From Pinirhizobacter sp036499745 (GTDB lineage Bacteria; Pseudomonadota; Gammaproteobacteria; Xanthomonadales; Rhodanobacteraceae), in NCBI RefSeq assembly GCF_036499745.1, contig NZ_DASYDG010000012.1, positions 1 to 64,000 on the forward strand: DNA of 64,000 nucleotides, read 5' to 3'. Position 1 is the first letter of the stretch. Every line of letters begins with the position of its first letter. Under the pieces are notes generated by a model that was not told the DNA's origin, did not search any database, and worked only from the letters and a program-made list of their open reading frames with translations. The position numbers and the translations under genes were made by a program. This document shows positions 25,129 to 33,561 of this stretch, piece by piece.

Positions 25129-26046
25129 ATGAACATGTCCAGCATCAATCCCATCCTCGTCACCGGTGCGGCCGGCGACGTCGGTGCCATCGGCCGTCAT
25201 GTCACGGCCATGCTTCTCGCCAAGGGCCATAGGGTTCGGGCGCTTGTCCGCCGCGAGGACGAACGCGCCGAGAGGCTGCGCAAGCTGGGTGCGGAGGTGA
25301 TCGTCGGCGACCTCACCGACCTTCAGACGGTGCATCGTGCCATCGAAGGGTGCAAGCGGATCTACTTTGGCATGTCGATCTCGGCAGCCTACCTGGAGGC
25401 CACTGCGAACGTAGCCGCAGTCGCGCGCCACCATGGCGTTGAAGCTATCGTCAACATGTCGCAGATGACTGTCTCGCAGATGAACATCAGCGAGACCACC
25501 GCCAGTCCCCAGCACAAGCTGCATTGGCTGGCAGAGCAGGTGCTGGCATGGTCTGGACTGCCGGTAGTGAACGTGCGTCCGACGGTCTTCATCGACGGCT
25601 TCTTCCTGCGCCTGGGTGCCATGGGCGTCCGCGGCAACAACGAACTGGCGTTGCCCCTGGGCAATGCCAAAACCTCTCCCATCGCCGCCTATGACGTAGC
25701 GCGTGTCGTCGCCACGATTCTTGACGATCCAGTCCCGCACATCGGACAGATTTACAACTTGACCGGCCCGGAATCCGTCGACGTGGAGCAGCACGCACGC
25801 GCCTTCTCCGAAGCGCTGGGCCGAACGATCCGCTATCGCAACGTGCCGGTGGCCCCGTGGAGCGAAAAACTCCGCGAGTTCGGCTTACCTGCGCACCTGA
25901 TCGGTCATCTGGTCGTGATGGCCGAGCTGCATGCGGAAGGCCGCTACGACCGGACCACGGACGACGTAGTCAAGCTGACGGCCCAGGAGCCCATGAGCAC
26001 TCGCGATTTCGTGAAGCTGCATGCCGCCGAATTCTCGCGGTCCTGA
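25129..26046 (+). CDS. NmrA/SDR-a type NAD(P)-binding oxidoreductase (QorB-like)
   Basis: A 305-residue atypical SDR. The N terminus PILVTGAAGDVGAIGRHVTA carries the TGxxGxxG nucleotide motif, then RVRALVRREDERAERLRKLG (Arg for NADP), and IVNMSQMTVSQ. The middle contains VVNVRPTVFIDGF, typical of NmrA-like proteins that use no Tyr-Lys pair. Members act as quinone reductases or as redox sensors. The pattern of a MarR gene followed by an NmrA/QorB-type gene with shared operators suggests induction by quinones or electrophiles. Either ATG 25129 or 25135 may be used; AGCGGGATACCC precedes them weakly. Confidence 0.88.
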   Translation: MNMSSINPILVTGAAGDVGAIGRHVTAMLLAKGHRVRALVRREDERAERLRKLGAEVIVGDLTDLQTVHRAIEGCKRIYFGMSISAAYLEATANVAAVARHHGVEAIVNMSQMTVSQMNISETTASPQHKLHWLAEQVLAWSGLPVVNVRPTVFIDGFFLRLGAMGVRGNNELALPLGNAKTSPIAAYDVARVVATILDDPVPHIGQIYNLTGPESVDVEQHARAFSEALGRTIRYRNVPVAPWSEKLREFGLPAHLIGHLVVMAELHAEGRYDRTTDDVVKLTAQEPMSTRDFVKLHAAEFSRS

Positions 26047-26073
26047 CAATCCCTCCGACACCGCGATCGCCGG

Positions 26074-26364
26074 TCAAACACCACGAGGCCCAAAGCCTGA
26101 GTAAGGGCGCAACTGGCTGACGAGTGGCTGCGCAAGATAACCAGCTTTCACCAATGGAAGATCGGACAAGATCTGCTTCAGACCGGCCTCATCGTCGGAT
26201 TCGGCGATCATGCACGCACCGCCTTCTGCTCTCAGCCAGATCTGGCGCACCCTCCCATCCACATAAAGGCGGCGGACAAATTCGGCTTCTGCTTCGACCT
26301 GCTTCTTCTGGAGCGTCATGGATAACGACTTTTCCGAGCGGGGGATGAGTACGAGGTATTGCAT
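26074..26364 (-). CDS. YCII-related / muconolactone isomerase-like small protein
   Basis: A 96-residue ferredoxin-like fold protein: MQYLVLIPRSEKSLSMTL, EAEFVRRLYVDGRVRQIWLR, GGACMIAESDDEAGLKQILS, DLPLVKAGYLAQPLVSQLRP. The pattern (beta-alpha-beta with a central LYxxGxV turn and a C-terminal P-L strand) matches muconolactone-isomerase-like and YCII proteins. The function here is unknown. The ATG at 26364 has CAGGAGAACGAC upstream. It lies downstream of the cupin gene on the same strand with a 150-nt gap. Confidence 0.72.
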   Translation of the reverse strand: MQYLVLIPRSEKSLSMTLQKKQVEAEAEFVRRLYVDGRVRQIWLRAEGGACMIAESDDEAGLKQILSDLPLVKAGYLAQPLVSQLRPYSGFGPRGV

Positions 26365-26514
26365 GTCGTTCTCCTGGGAAGGGACATGGGATTCAAGCGT
26401 CGACGTCGACAACTGTTCGTCCCTGAACCTTACCTTCCAGCATCCGGTGCGCAACAGTGGGTATATCGGTCGGGCCGACCAGTCGGGCCGTCCGGCGATT
26501 CCTCCGCACGGCGC

Positions 26515-26931
26515 TTAGGGAGCCAGCTCGAACAGTGGCTTGCCCTTCGGTACGACATAGGTACCCAGTTCAGCGCCATTGCTCGTGCCCAGGTTCTTCA
26601 CGATATGGGGAACACCCGCGGGAACGGTCAGACCGTCGCCAGCCTTGAGCACCGCCGGCGGCCTGCCCTGGAGATCGTATTCCAGCGCGCCTTCGATGAC
26701 ATAGACGACTTCCTCGCCAGGATGGCGATGATTCGGGGCAACGACACCCGGTTCGATATCGACGCGATCCTGGATCACTTCGTAGCCGGGAATGCTTGAA
26801 TCGTGCCGTTGGACATCGGTCCGGTAGAGTCCCGGAATTCCCTTTTGCGATGCCTGTGCCAGTGCGGCGCCGGATGCAAGGGTCGTGGAAAAAACTGTCG
26901 CGGCCACTGCGATGATGATGTTAAATTTCAT
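26515..26931 (-). CDS. Secreted cupin-domain protein
   Basis: A 138-residue single-cupin protein with a signal peptide (MKFNIIIAVAATVFSTTLAS then GAALAQ). Cupin motif 1 is VVAPNHRHPGEEVVYVIEGA, with His-x-His and the downstream Glu as metal ligands; motif 2 is GDGLTVPAGVPHIVKN. Periplasmic cupins of this type occur beside MarR/LysR genes and are of unknown substrate. ATG at 26931 gives the signal peptide; earlier in-frame starts would not. The upstream region to 27092 shows no gene. Confidence 0.85.
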   Translation of the reverse strand: MKFNIIIAVAATVFSTTLASGAALAQASQKGIPGLYRTDVQRHDSSIPGYEVIQDRVDIEPGVVAPNHRHPGEEVVYVIEGALEYDLQGRPPAVLKAGDGLTVPAGVPHIVKNLGTSNGAELGTYVVPKGKPLFELAP

Positions 26932-27092
26932 TTGTTTATTTCCGTCTGTGTTGGGGGCTGATAGGCGATGCCCTGGCGCCTGGAGAACACGCCCTGAAGG
27001 GATCGGCACCGAGCGACAAATTAGTCGCGATCTGCCACCTCAACTAGACGTTCTTTTTGGGAACCCCCTTCTAGATAAAGGGGGAAATACAG

Positions 27093-27383
27093 TTAAGAGC
27101 CGGTATAGCCCAGCCGTTCGCGTAGCCGTGTCGTGGCGAAGTCTAAGAACGCGCGAAGCTTCAGCGGGACTTGCCGATGGCTTGGATATACCAGGCTCGC
27201 AGGCATCGGTAGCGGTTGGAATGCCTGTAGCAGCCGAACCAGCGCACCTGACTCCAGGTAGCTTTCCACTTGATCCGAAAGCACCCGGATGATCCCCGCA
27301 TGGGCGACAGCGGCGGTCACCGCGGCCTCGGCCAGGTTCACGGGGAGTCGCGAAGAAACCTGCACCGTTTGCGCGGGCGACCG
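27093..27383 (-). pseudogene. LysR regulator C-terminal fragment
   Basis: The frame reads VQVSSRLPVNLAEAAVTAAV then AHAGIIRVLSDQVESYLESG, ALVRLLQAFQPLPMPASLVY, PSHRQVPLKLRAFLDFATTR and ends LGYTGS. This is the last third of a LysR effector domain, in good order. The HTH and first two thirds are gone: the frame runs into a stop at about 27402, and an aldehyde dehydrogenase gene begins on the opposite strand at 27392. The junction suggests an insertion or deletion that brought the dehydrogenase in. It cannot bind DNA as it stands. Confidence 0.75.
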
Positions 27384-27391
27384 AGGGCACG

Positions 27392-28840
27392 ATGAAGGCG
27401 CTCAACCCTAGTACGAACCAACTGATCGAGCCTGATTTCGCGCTGGGCGGCTCATGGGAAGTTGATCGGGCAGCCACACTGGCTGACGATGCGTTTGGCA
27501 GCTACAACCATACTTCGCTCGTACAGCGTGCGCAATTCCTCGACTGCATTGCCGACAACCTTGAAGCAGCGCGCAAGGAATTGGCCAAGCGAACATCGCT
27601 GGAAACCGGGTTGCCGGAAGCACAGCTCGAGGCAGAGACCATCAAAGCCGCCACTCAGTTCCGGCAGTTTGCGGATGTAGTAAGAAAGGGACGCTTCCTC
27701 CAGGTTGTCGTCGATCCGGCGTTGCCGGATCGACAACCGAGGCCACGCATGGATCATCGGTTCCAGAAAATGGCGATCGGTCCGGTGGCGATCTTTGGCG
27801 CAAGCAACTTTCCGATCAGTTACTCCGTGGCGGACGGCGACACGGCATCGGCACTGGCCTCAGGCGCACCGGTGATCCTCAAGGCGCACAACGCGCATCC
27901 TGGTTCATCCGAAATCCAGGGACGCGCCATCCGTGACGCCGTACGGGATTGTGGCCTGCACGAAGGAGTGTTCTCCATGTTGCGAGGTGCCGGCAATGCC
28001 ATCGGCGAGGCGCTGGTCGATCATCCGCTGGTAAAGGCGGTGACGTTCACCGGTTCAGAAGTGGGCGGCATGGCCCTCTTCCGCCGCGCACAGCAGCGCC
28101 TTCCTGAGGCGCAGGCGGCGCGCAGCCAAGCTATCGGTGATGGTTTTACCGAACGCATGCTAGTGAACATTGGACAAGCCTGTCTTAAACCGGCCATCCT
28201 GATCGGCATCGAAGGAGCAGGATTTGACTCGATACGTGACGCCATGGCTAAGCGTGTATCCGAAGCATCCGCACGCACCATGCTCACCCCTGGCATTCAT
28301 GCCTCCTATGCGCGTGGCATGGCGAAGCTGGAGGACGCCGGGGCGCACCGGGTGGCCGAAGGTATGAAGTCGCAGGCGGCGAACGATGGGCAATCGGCCC
28401 TGCTGGAGGTCGAAGGAGCCGCATTTCTGTCAAACCCCATGTTGGCGGAGGAAGTGTTTGGCCCGGCCGCCCTGCTGGTCAAAGCACATGATGAAGAGGA
28501 ATTCCTGGCTATCGCACGCTCCTTCCGCGGGCAGCTTTCCGCTACCATGCACCTGGACGCCGGTGACATGACGTTGGCCCATCGCCTTCTTCCCTTGCTG
28601 GAGCGTCGCACTGGCCGCGTGGTGGTCAATGCCTTCGCCCATCCCCAGGAAGTGTCTTTCGCATCTATCCATGGCGGTCCCTTTCCAGCGACTTCCGACA
28701 GCCGCTTTACGTCGGTCGGCATGACGTCTATCGAGCGTTTCCTAAGGCCGGTGTGCTACCAGGGCTTCCCCGATGAATTGCTTCCGGAAGCATTACGTGA
28801 AGCCAACCCGTGCGATGTTCCCCGGGCTGTAAATGGCTAG
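27392..28840 (+). CDS. Aldehyde dehydrogenase (ketoglutarate-semialdehyde type) with internal deletion, probably inactive
   Basis: 482 residues, against about 525 for the alpha-ketoglutaric semialdehyde dehydrogenase family it belongs to. The N-terminal NADP domain is intact: MAIGPVAIFGASNFPISYSV, GAPVILKAHNAHPGSSEIQG, KAVTFTGSEVGGMALFRRAQ. Then, where the family has P-I-P-x-x-A-E-M with the catalytic Glu and a NPVF block, this protein jumps to LPEAQAARSQAIGDGFTERM and GQACLKPAIL. The catalytic Cys survives (GQFCTNPG in the family, GQACLKPA here) but the Glu general base and about 20 residues are missing. The C-terminal part is normal (EEVFGPAALLV, VVVNAFAHPQEVS). A GAGGGCACG ribosome site precedes the ATG. 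I infer a decayed or repurposed enzyme. Confidence 0.8.
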   Translation: MKALNPSTNQLIEPDFALGGSWEVDRAATLADDAFGSYNHTSLVQRAQFLDCIADNLEAARKELAKRTSLETGLPEAQLEAETIKAATQFRQFADVVRKGRFLQVVVDPALPDRQPRPRMDHRFQKMAIGPVAIFGASNFPISYSVADGDTASALASGAPVILKAHNAHPGSSEIQGRAIRDAVRDCGLHEGVFSMLRGAGNAIGEALVDHPLVKAVTFTGSEVGGMALFRRAQQRLPEAQAARSQAIGDGFTERMLVNIGQACLKPAILIGIEGAGFDSIRDAMAKRVSEASARTMLTPGIHASYARGMAKLEDAGAHRVAEGMKSQAANDGQSALLEVEGAAFLSNPMLAEEVFGPAALLVKAHDEEEFLAIARSFRGQLSATMHLDAGDMTLAHRLLPLLERRTGRVVVNAFAHPQEVSFASIHGGPFPATSDSRFTSVGMTSIERFLRPVCYQGFPDELLPEALREANPCDVPRAVNG

Positions 28841-28976
28841 ACCGACGCCGATATCGGTGAACGCGCGCCCATCAAGGTGTTCCGGAGCATGCATGGCGGC
28901 GATTTCCGGGAAGACTAGCGATCGACAGAACAGGCATGAAACACGGACATACGGTCCATGTTCCATGCCATTGGGT

Positions 28977-30281
28977 TCAACGCAAGGGTCTAAACGCCGC
29001 CCGCATTTCTTCCGCGAACAGCTTCGGCTGTTCCCATGCCGCGAAGTGGCCGCCCTTGTCTACTTGATGAAAGTAGACAAGGTTGCTGTAGGCCCGTTCG
29101 GTCCAGCTGCGCGGCGCGCGATAGATCTCGCCGGGGAATACGGTCACTGCCACCGGCAGCTTGATCTGGTCGGTCTTTTGGTCCGCCGCGTTGAAGTTAT
29201 TGTTGTTGTTCTCCCAATACAGCCGTGCCGATGACACAGCGCTGTTTGTCACCCAGTACAGGGTGATGTCGTCGAGCATCTGATCCTTGGTGAGGGATTT
29301 TTCAGGATCGCCACCGCTGTACGTCCACTGGGCAAACTTGTCGTACATCCATGCGGCCAGGCCCGCGGGCGAGTCGCTAAGCCCGTAGCCGAGCGTCTGC
29401 GGCCGCGTTGCCATCATCGCTCCATAGGCCCCATTCTTCTTGAAGAACGTGCCAAGCGATTCGTACGCGGACTTCTCGTCTGTGGAGAGTCCAGCAGGAG
29501 CCGGTTCGCCCGCGGCCATGGCCTTGGCAACCTCAGGTGGCACCGTCGCCGGCATATTGACGTGGATGCCCAGCAGGCCCGACGGCGCCTGGCGTGCCAT
29601 GGCGTCCGCGACGACCGAGCCCCAGTCACCACCTTGAGACACATACCTCCGGTAGCCGAGCCGCTTCATCAGTACGTCCCATGCCCGCGCGATGTGATCG
29701 GGATCCCAGCCGGTGGTTTGCGGCCGGTCCGAGAAGCCATATCCCGGCATCGAGGGAATGATCACGTCGAAAGCATCATTAGCCTTGCCGCCGAATGCGG
29801 TGGGATTTGTCAGGGGACCGATGGAATCCACGATCTCCAGGACTGAGCCCGGCCAACCGTGCGTGATCAGCAGCGGCAATGCATGCGGGTTCTTCGACTT
29901 GACATGAATGAATTGAATCTCGACACCGTCGATGGTGGTGGTGTACATGGGCAAGGCGTTGAGCCTGGCCTCGACTTTCCGCCAGTCGTAATCGGTACTC
30001 CAGTAGCGAACAAGATCCTGGATCTTCGCCAGCTGCACGCCTTGCGTCTGGTCAGCAACGGTTTCCTTGTCCGGCCATCGCGTGGCTTGCACGCGCTGGC
30101 GGAGGTCCTTCAGCACAGTGTCGGAAATGTGTACCTGGTACGGCCGGATCGAAGCGTCCGCGGGCGGCGATGCCGTTTGGGCGGCAGCTGCCGTTGAAGC
30201 GAGGAAGACCACGGATGTAGCAAGTACACCCAGCCAACGACGGCGCGCCGCGCTAGCGACCCGTGAGAATAGCGATTGCAT
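28977..30281 (-). CDS. Exported epoxide hydrolase (EHN / microsomal-type)
   Basis: A 434-residue alpha/beta hydrolase with an N-terminal signal region (RRRWLGVLATSVVFLASTAA). The EHN domain opens with IRPYQVHISDTVLKDLRQRV and WPDKETV, then the hydrolase core has LPLLITHGWPGSVLEIVDSI (oxyanion HGWPGS), QGGDWGSVVADAMA with the nucleophilic Asp, and the base in KGGHFAAWEQPKLFAEEM. Such enzymes open epoxides, including juvenile-hormone-like and aromatic ones. I start at ATG 30281 because CAGGAAAACATC precedes it; the frame runs on to 30887 but that extension is antisense to the Ohr gene. It follows the Ohr gene by 29 nt on the same strand. Confidence 0.9.
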   Translation of the reverse strand: MQSLFSRVASAARRRWLGVLATSVVFLASTAAAAQTASPPADASIRPYQVHISDTVLKDLRQRVQATRWPDKETVADQTQGVQLAKIQDLVRYWSTDYDWRKVEARLNALPMYTTTIDGVEIQFIHVKSKNPHALPLLITHGWPGSVLEIVDSIGPLTNPTAFGGKANDAFDVIIPSMPGYGFSDRPQTTGWDPDHIARAWDVLMKRLGYRRYVSQGGDWGSVVADAMARQAPSGLLGIHVNMPATVPPEVAKAMAAGEPAPAGLSTDEKSAYESLGTFFKKNGAYGAMMATRPQTLGYGLSDSPAGLAAWMYDKFAQWTYSGGDPEKSLTKDQMLDDITLYWVTNSAVSSARLYWENNNNNFNAADQKTDQIKLPVAVTVFPGEIYRAPRSWTERAYSNLVYFHQVDKGGHFAAWEQPKLFAEEMRAAFRPLR

Positions 30282-30310
30282 GATGTTTTCCTGGGAAGTT
30301 GAGAGGTTGA

Positions 30311-30727
30311 TCAGATCAGACGGATGTCGACCGCCATGTTGTTGCGCGTCGCCTTGGAATACGGGCAGGCTGCATGCGCCTCGTCGACAAGTGCTTGCGC
30401 CATGTCGTGGCTCAAGCCAGGCAAATTGACGTCGAGACGGCCCTGCAGGAAATATCCGTCGTCGCCACTGCATAGACTGACTTCCGCGTCGATGGCCGTA
30501 CCCTTGGGCAGCGTGATCTTGTGCTTGGCCGCCGAGAGTGCCATCGCACCTTCGAAGCATGCTGACCATCCCGCTGCGAACAACTGCTCGGGATTGGTGC
30601 CGTTGCCGTGGCTGCCCGGGACAGAGAGCTTGATGTCGAGCCTGCCGTCGTCGCTGCGCGACGCGCCGTCGCGCCCGCCGGTGGTATGGACCTTTGCCGT
30701 GTAAAGCGCTTTCTGAAACTGCTTCAT
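30311..30727 (-). CDS. ohr: Organic hydroperoxide resistance protein (Ohr/OsmC family)
   Basis: A 138-residue thiol peroxidase. The two redox cysteines are in GWSACFEGAMALSAAK and AHAACPYSKATRNN, with the family Arg in the N-terminal half (GGRDGASRSDDGRLDIKLSV). It detoxifies organic hydroperoxides in the cytoplasm using lipoylated partners. The pair Ohr plus epoxide hydrolase fits handling of oxidised lipids or aromatics. No OhrR gene is adjacent; the MarR at 24560 is too far to claim. The ATG at 30727 has AAAGAGGACAAAAC upstream. It is divergent from the hydrolase gene at 30992. Confidence 0.92.
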   Translation of the reverse strand: MKQFQKALYTAKVHTTGGRDGASRSDDGRLDIKLSVPGSHGNGTNPEQLFAAGWSACFEGAMALSAAKHKITLPKGTAIDAEVSLCSGDDGYFLQGRLDVNLPGLSHDMAQALVDEAHAACPYSKATRNNMAVDIRLI

Positions 30728-30865
30728 GTTTTGTCCTCTTTGGTGGTCTGTCACTTCGCCTATCCGGCTCCTGTAACGCGCTGGCGCGCCCTGAGCCGGC
30801 AACAGAGTGGCGTTCAAAGGCGGCGGCATAAATGTCGTAAAGGGCACCTTTCCTGCCATGAATGA

Positions 30866-30905
30866 CCGATGGCATAAAAGATGGCAAATGCGACGTTTAA
30901 GCCGT
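30866..30905 (+). promoter_or_regulatory. Shared 40-bp element, copy A (candidate AraC/GlxA operator)
   Basis: Begins CCGATGGCAT and ends TTTAAGCCGT. It matches 33562-33601 at 33 of 40 positions by hand alignment without gaps. It contains a direct repeat, TGGCA at 30870-30874 and again 11 nt on, as AraC-type activators prefer. It lies 87 nt before the alpha/beta hydrolase start. Confidence 0.6.
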
Positions 30906-30991
30906 TTGCGGGCGAGCGTATGTTCTGCACCAGACCCGGCGATTGCGCCGGCAACGCAAGCCGAACTCACCCACTCCCCTCAGGAAACCCA

Positions 30992-31732
30992 ATGAAAAAC
31001 ATCATCCTTGCGCTCGCCGTTCTCGGCGGCCTGTTGACGGCACCGGCATACGCTGCCGTCAAAAGTGTTGTTCTTGTCCATGGCGCTTTCGTCGACGGTT
31101 CCGGCTGGAAGCCGGTCGCGGACATCCTGGGACGCGACGGGTATGCCGTCTTTGTCGTGCAGGAGCCGCTAACCTCCCTGGATGCCGACGTGGCGGCCAC
31201 TCGCCTTGTGCTCGACAGGGCCGGCCCCTCGGTACTGGTCGGCCACAGCTGGGGCGGAATGGTCATCACCGCAGCGGGCGATCACCCGGCGGTAAAGAGC
31301 CTGGTGTACGTGGCGGCATTCGAACCTGCGGTCGGTGAAAGCGCCGGCGCCTTGCAGACCCGGACGCCGCCCGCCGCGGCCCAAAGTGTCGTTCCTGTAG
31401 GCGGTGGTTTCGTGCAAGTGAAGCCGGAATCGTTCCACCAGGACGTCGCTGCGGATCTTCCGGCGGACGCGGTTCATTTCGCGGCCATTTCGCAGGTGCC
31501 GATCGCGGCCGAATCATTCGGCGCAGCGGCTAAAACCGTGGCTTGGTCGACGAAGCCAAGCTATGCCGTGGTGGCGACCCAGGACCGCATGATCAATCCC
31601 GACCTGGAGCGCTTCATGAGTCATCGCGCGAAGTCAGAAACGATTGAGCTTGCCGGTAGCCACGCGATCTTCCTCTCACACCCCCGTGAAGTCGCGGCGC
31701 TGATCGAGAAAGCGGCAAAAGCCGCCGAGTAA
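30992..31732 (+). CDS. Secreted alpha/beta hydrolase
   Basis: A 246-residue esterase-like protein with a signal peptide (MKNIILALAVLGGLLTAPAY). The core has VVLVHGAFVDGSGWKPVADI (oxyanion HGAF), nucleophile elbow VLVGHSWGGMVITAA, the acid in VVATQDRMINPDLERFM and the base in AGSHAIFLSHPREVAAL. It belongs to the group of small hydrolases often annotated as salicylate-esterase-like or EstC-like. The ATG at 30992 is preceded by CAGGAAACCCA. It forms a unit with the SDR at 31772 and carries the candidate GlxA-type element upstream, so an AraC regulator two genes away likely switches it. Confidence 0.9.
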   Translation: MKNIILALAVLGGLLTAPAYAAVKSVVLVHGAFVDGSGWKPVADILGRDGYAVFVVQEPLTSLDADVAATRLVLDRAGPSVLVGHSWGGMVITAAGDHPAVKSLVYVAAFEPAVGESAGALQTRTPPAAAQSVVPVGGGFVQVKPESFHQDVAADLPADAVHFAAISQVPIAAESFGAAAKTVAWSTKPSYAVVATQDRMINPDLERFMSHRAKSETIELAGSHAIFLSHPREVAALIEKAAKAAE

Positions 31733-31771
31733 AGTAAATTCTGGATTTAAAAAACTGTTTGAGGAAACGAC

Positions 31772-32581
31772 ATGACTTCTTTCAATAACAAGGGCACTGC
31801 CCTCATCACGGGCGCCTCCACCGGCATAGGCGCCATCTACGCCGACCGCCTGGCGCGGCGCGGGCACGATCTGATCCTGGTGGCACGCAACCGCGTGCGC
31901 CTGGACACGCTGGCGCGGCGCCTCACGGATGAAACGGGCCGCTCCGTGCAGGTATTCCCTGCCGACCTTGGCAACCCCGGCAATGTCGCTACCGTGGAAG
32001 ATCTTCTGCGTAGCGACCGCACCATCTCGGTGCTGGTGAACAATGCCGGCCTTGGTGCCACCGCGCCGCTGCTGGAATCGGACGTGGCACGCATGGATGA
32101 GATGATCGCTTTGAATGTAAGCGCGCTGACACGTTTGACCTACGCGGTCGTTCCAGGCCTGATCGAGCGCGGTGGCGGTACGGTGATCAACATAGGTTCC
32201 ATCGTCGGCATTGCACCGGAAATACTCAACGGTGTGTATGGCGCGACCAAGGCCTATGTCCTGGCGTTCACTCGCTCGCTGCATCATGAGCTTGCCGACA
32301 AGGGCGTGCGCGTGCAGGCCGTGATGCCCGGCGCCACGGCGACGGAGTTCTGGGAGGTAGCCGGCAGGCCGATCGAAGACCTTCCTTCGACCATAGTGAT
32401 GCGTGCCGACGACATGGTGGATGCTGCCCTCGCAGGCCTGGACCAGGGCGAAGTGTTCACCATCCCTGCCCTGCCGAATATAGGCGACTGGGTGGCGTAC
32501 GAGGAAGCCCGGAAGAAGCTGTTGCCTCAGCTTTCGCTCTCGGAGCCGGCCGCGCGCTATCTCGCGTCGCAGGCTTCGTAA
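31772..32581 (+). CDS. Short-chain dehydrogenase (YqjQ/DltE-like)
   Basis: A 269-residue SDR. It has LITGASTGIGAIYADRLARR (TGxxxGIG), a basic specificity patch (LVARNRVRLDTLARR, NADP), VNNAGLGATAPL, the serine in VINIGSIVGIAPE and YGATKAYVLAFTRSLHHEL with YxxxK. The C-terminal part contains PGATATEFWEVAGRPIED. A GAGGAAACGAC ribosome site precedes the ATG, 39 nt after the hydrolase gene. The two likely act on one substrate, hydrolysis then reduction or oxidation. It converges with the GlxA-type gene with only 12 nt between the stops. Confidence 0.92.
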   Translation: MTSFNNKGTALITGASTGIGAIYADRLARRGHDLILVARNRVRLDTLARRLTDETGRSVQVFPADLGNPGNVATVEDLLRSDRTISVLVNNAGLGATAPLLESDVARMDEMIALNVSALTRLTYAVVPGLIERGGGTVINIGSIVGIAPEILNGVYGATKAYVLAFTRSLHHELADKGVRVQAVMPGATATEFWEVAGRPIEDLPSTIVMRADDMVDAALAGLDQGEVFTIPALPNIGDWVAYEEARKKLLPQLSLSEPAARYLASQAS

Positions 32582-32593
32582 CGTTCGCCGCCG

Positions 32594-33550
32594 TCAGGCA
32601 GCTTGCGTATCCGCTTCGGGCTCTGCCGCATGGCGACGCATCGCCTGCGGCGGTTGCCCAAAGGCACGCAAGAATGCCCGGCGCATGCGCTCACGGTCGG
32701 CAAAACCCACTTCGCGTGCAATCACCTCGATGGAATGGCGTGTCTGCTCCATCATCAGGCGCGCCGCTTCCACCCGCAGGCGTTCTACTGCCTTGGCGGG
32801 CGACTGGCCGGTCTCCTCGGTAAAGGCGCGACTGAACTGGCGAGGGCTCAAGCTAGCCGCTTCAGCCAGTTCTTCCACCGAGAGAATTGATTTCAGGTGG
32901 CTCCTGGCGTAGTTCAGCGCGTTCTGAATGCGGTCGGACTTCGGCTCGAGTTCGAGCAGGGCTGAGAACTGCGATTGGCCACCCGTGCGGCGATGGTAGA
33001 TCACCAACTTTTGCGCGACCTTACGCGCCACATCGGTCCCGAGGTCCTTCTCAACCATGGCCAGTGCCAGGTCGATCCCGGCCGTCATACCCGCCGACGT
33101 CCAGATATCGCCGTCGACAATGAAGATGCGGTCGTCCTCCACCGTCACCTCGGGATGACGCTCGGCCAGTTGCCTTGCGAAGAGCCAATGCGTGGTCGCG
33201 CGGCGCCCGTTGAGCAGGCCGGCCTGCGCGAGCAAGAAGGCACCCGTGCAGATGCCCGCCACCCGGCGCGCAGAACGCGGTGCACGGCGCACGATCTCGA
33301 TCAGGGAATCCGGCACGGAAGGAATACCGGTGCCACAGCCAATAAGCAACGTGTCAAAACACGGCTTGCCGATGGCTTTCGTCTCCACCGGGGCCCCGAG
33401 CGAGCTTGCGACGGGGCCGCCGTATTCGGAAACGAAGGCCACATCGTAGTTGGTCTGCTTGAGTGTCAGGTTGGCGAATTCAAACACCGATGCCGCGGCC
33501 AGCGTCATGATCTGAAACCCTGGATAGACCAGGAAACCGATGCGCTGCAT
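32594..33550 (-). CDS. GlxA-type AraC-family regulator (DJ-1/PfpI domain plus HTH)
   Basis: A 318-residue regulator. The N-terminal DJ-1-like domain starts MQRIGFLVYPGFQIMTLAAA and has GICTGAFLLAQAGLLNGRRA (the nucleophile-elbow Cys) and TTHWLFARQLAERHP. The C-terminal AraC domain is HLKSILSVEELAEAASLSPR then QFSRAFTEETGQSPAKAVER and a second HTH IEVIAREVGFADRERMRRAF. ATG 33550 is chosen over 33586 because the DJ-1 strand begins at once. A 40-bp element lies 12 nt upstream of the start and is repeated before the hydrolase-SDR operon, so it probably regulates itself and that operon. Confidence 0.92.
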   Translation of the reverse strand: MQRIGFLVYPGFQIMTLAAASVFEFANLTLKQTNYDVAFVSEYGGPVASSLGAPVETKAIGKPCFDTLLIGCGTGIPSVPDSLIEIVRRAPRSARRVAGICTGAFLLAQAGLLNGRRATTHWLFARQLAERHPEVTVEDDRIFIVDGDIWTSAGMTAGIDLALAMVEKDLGTDVARKVAQKLVIYHRRTGGQSQFSALLELEPKSDRIQNALNYARSHLKSILSVEELAEAASLSPRQFSRAFTEETGQSPAKAVERLRVEAARLMMEQTRHSIEVIAREVGFADRERMRRAFLRAFGQPPQAMRRHAAEPEADTQAA

Positions 33551-33561
33551 GACACACCTCG

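Noticed and set aside
28800..28920. Short minus-strand frame starting MHAPEHLDGRAF in the gap after the aldehyde dehydrogenase
   Set aside because: It reads through the 3' end of the dehydrogenase, has no ribosome site that I can see, and resembles no family convincingly.
30282..30887. N-terminal extension of the epoxide hydrolase frame
   Set aside because: The extension is antisense to ohr and lacks domains; the start at 30281 has a good ribosome site and signal peptide.
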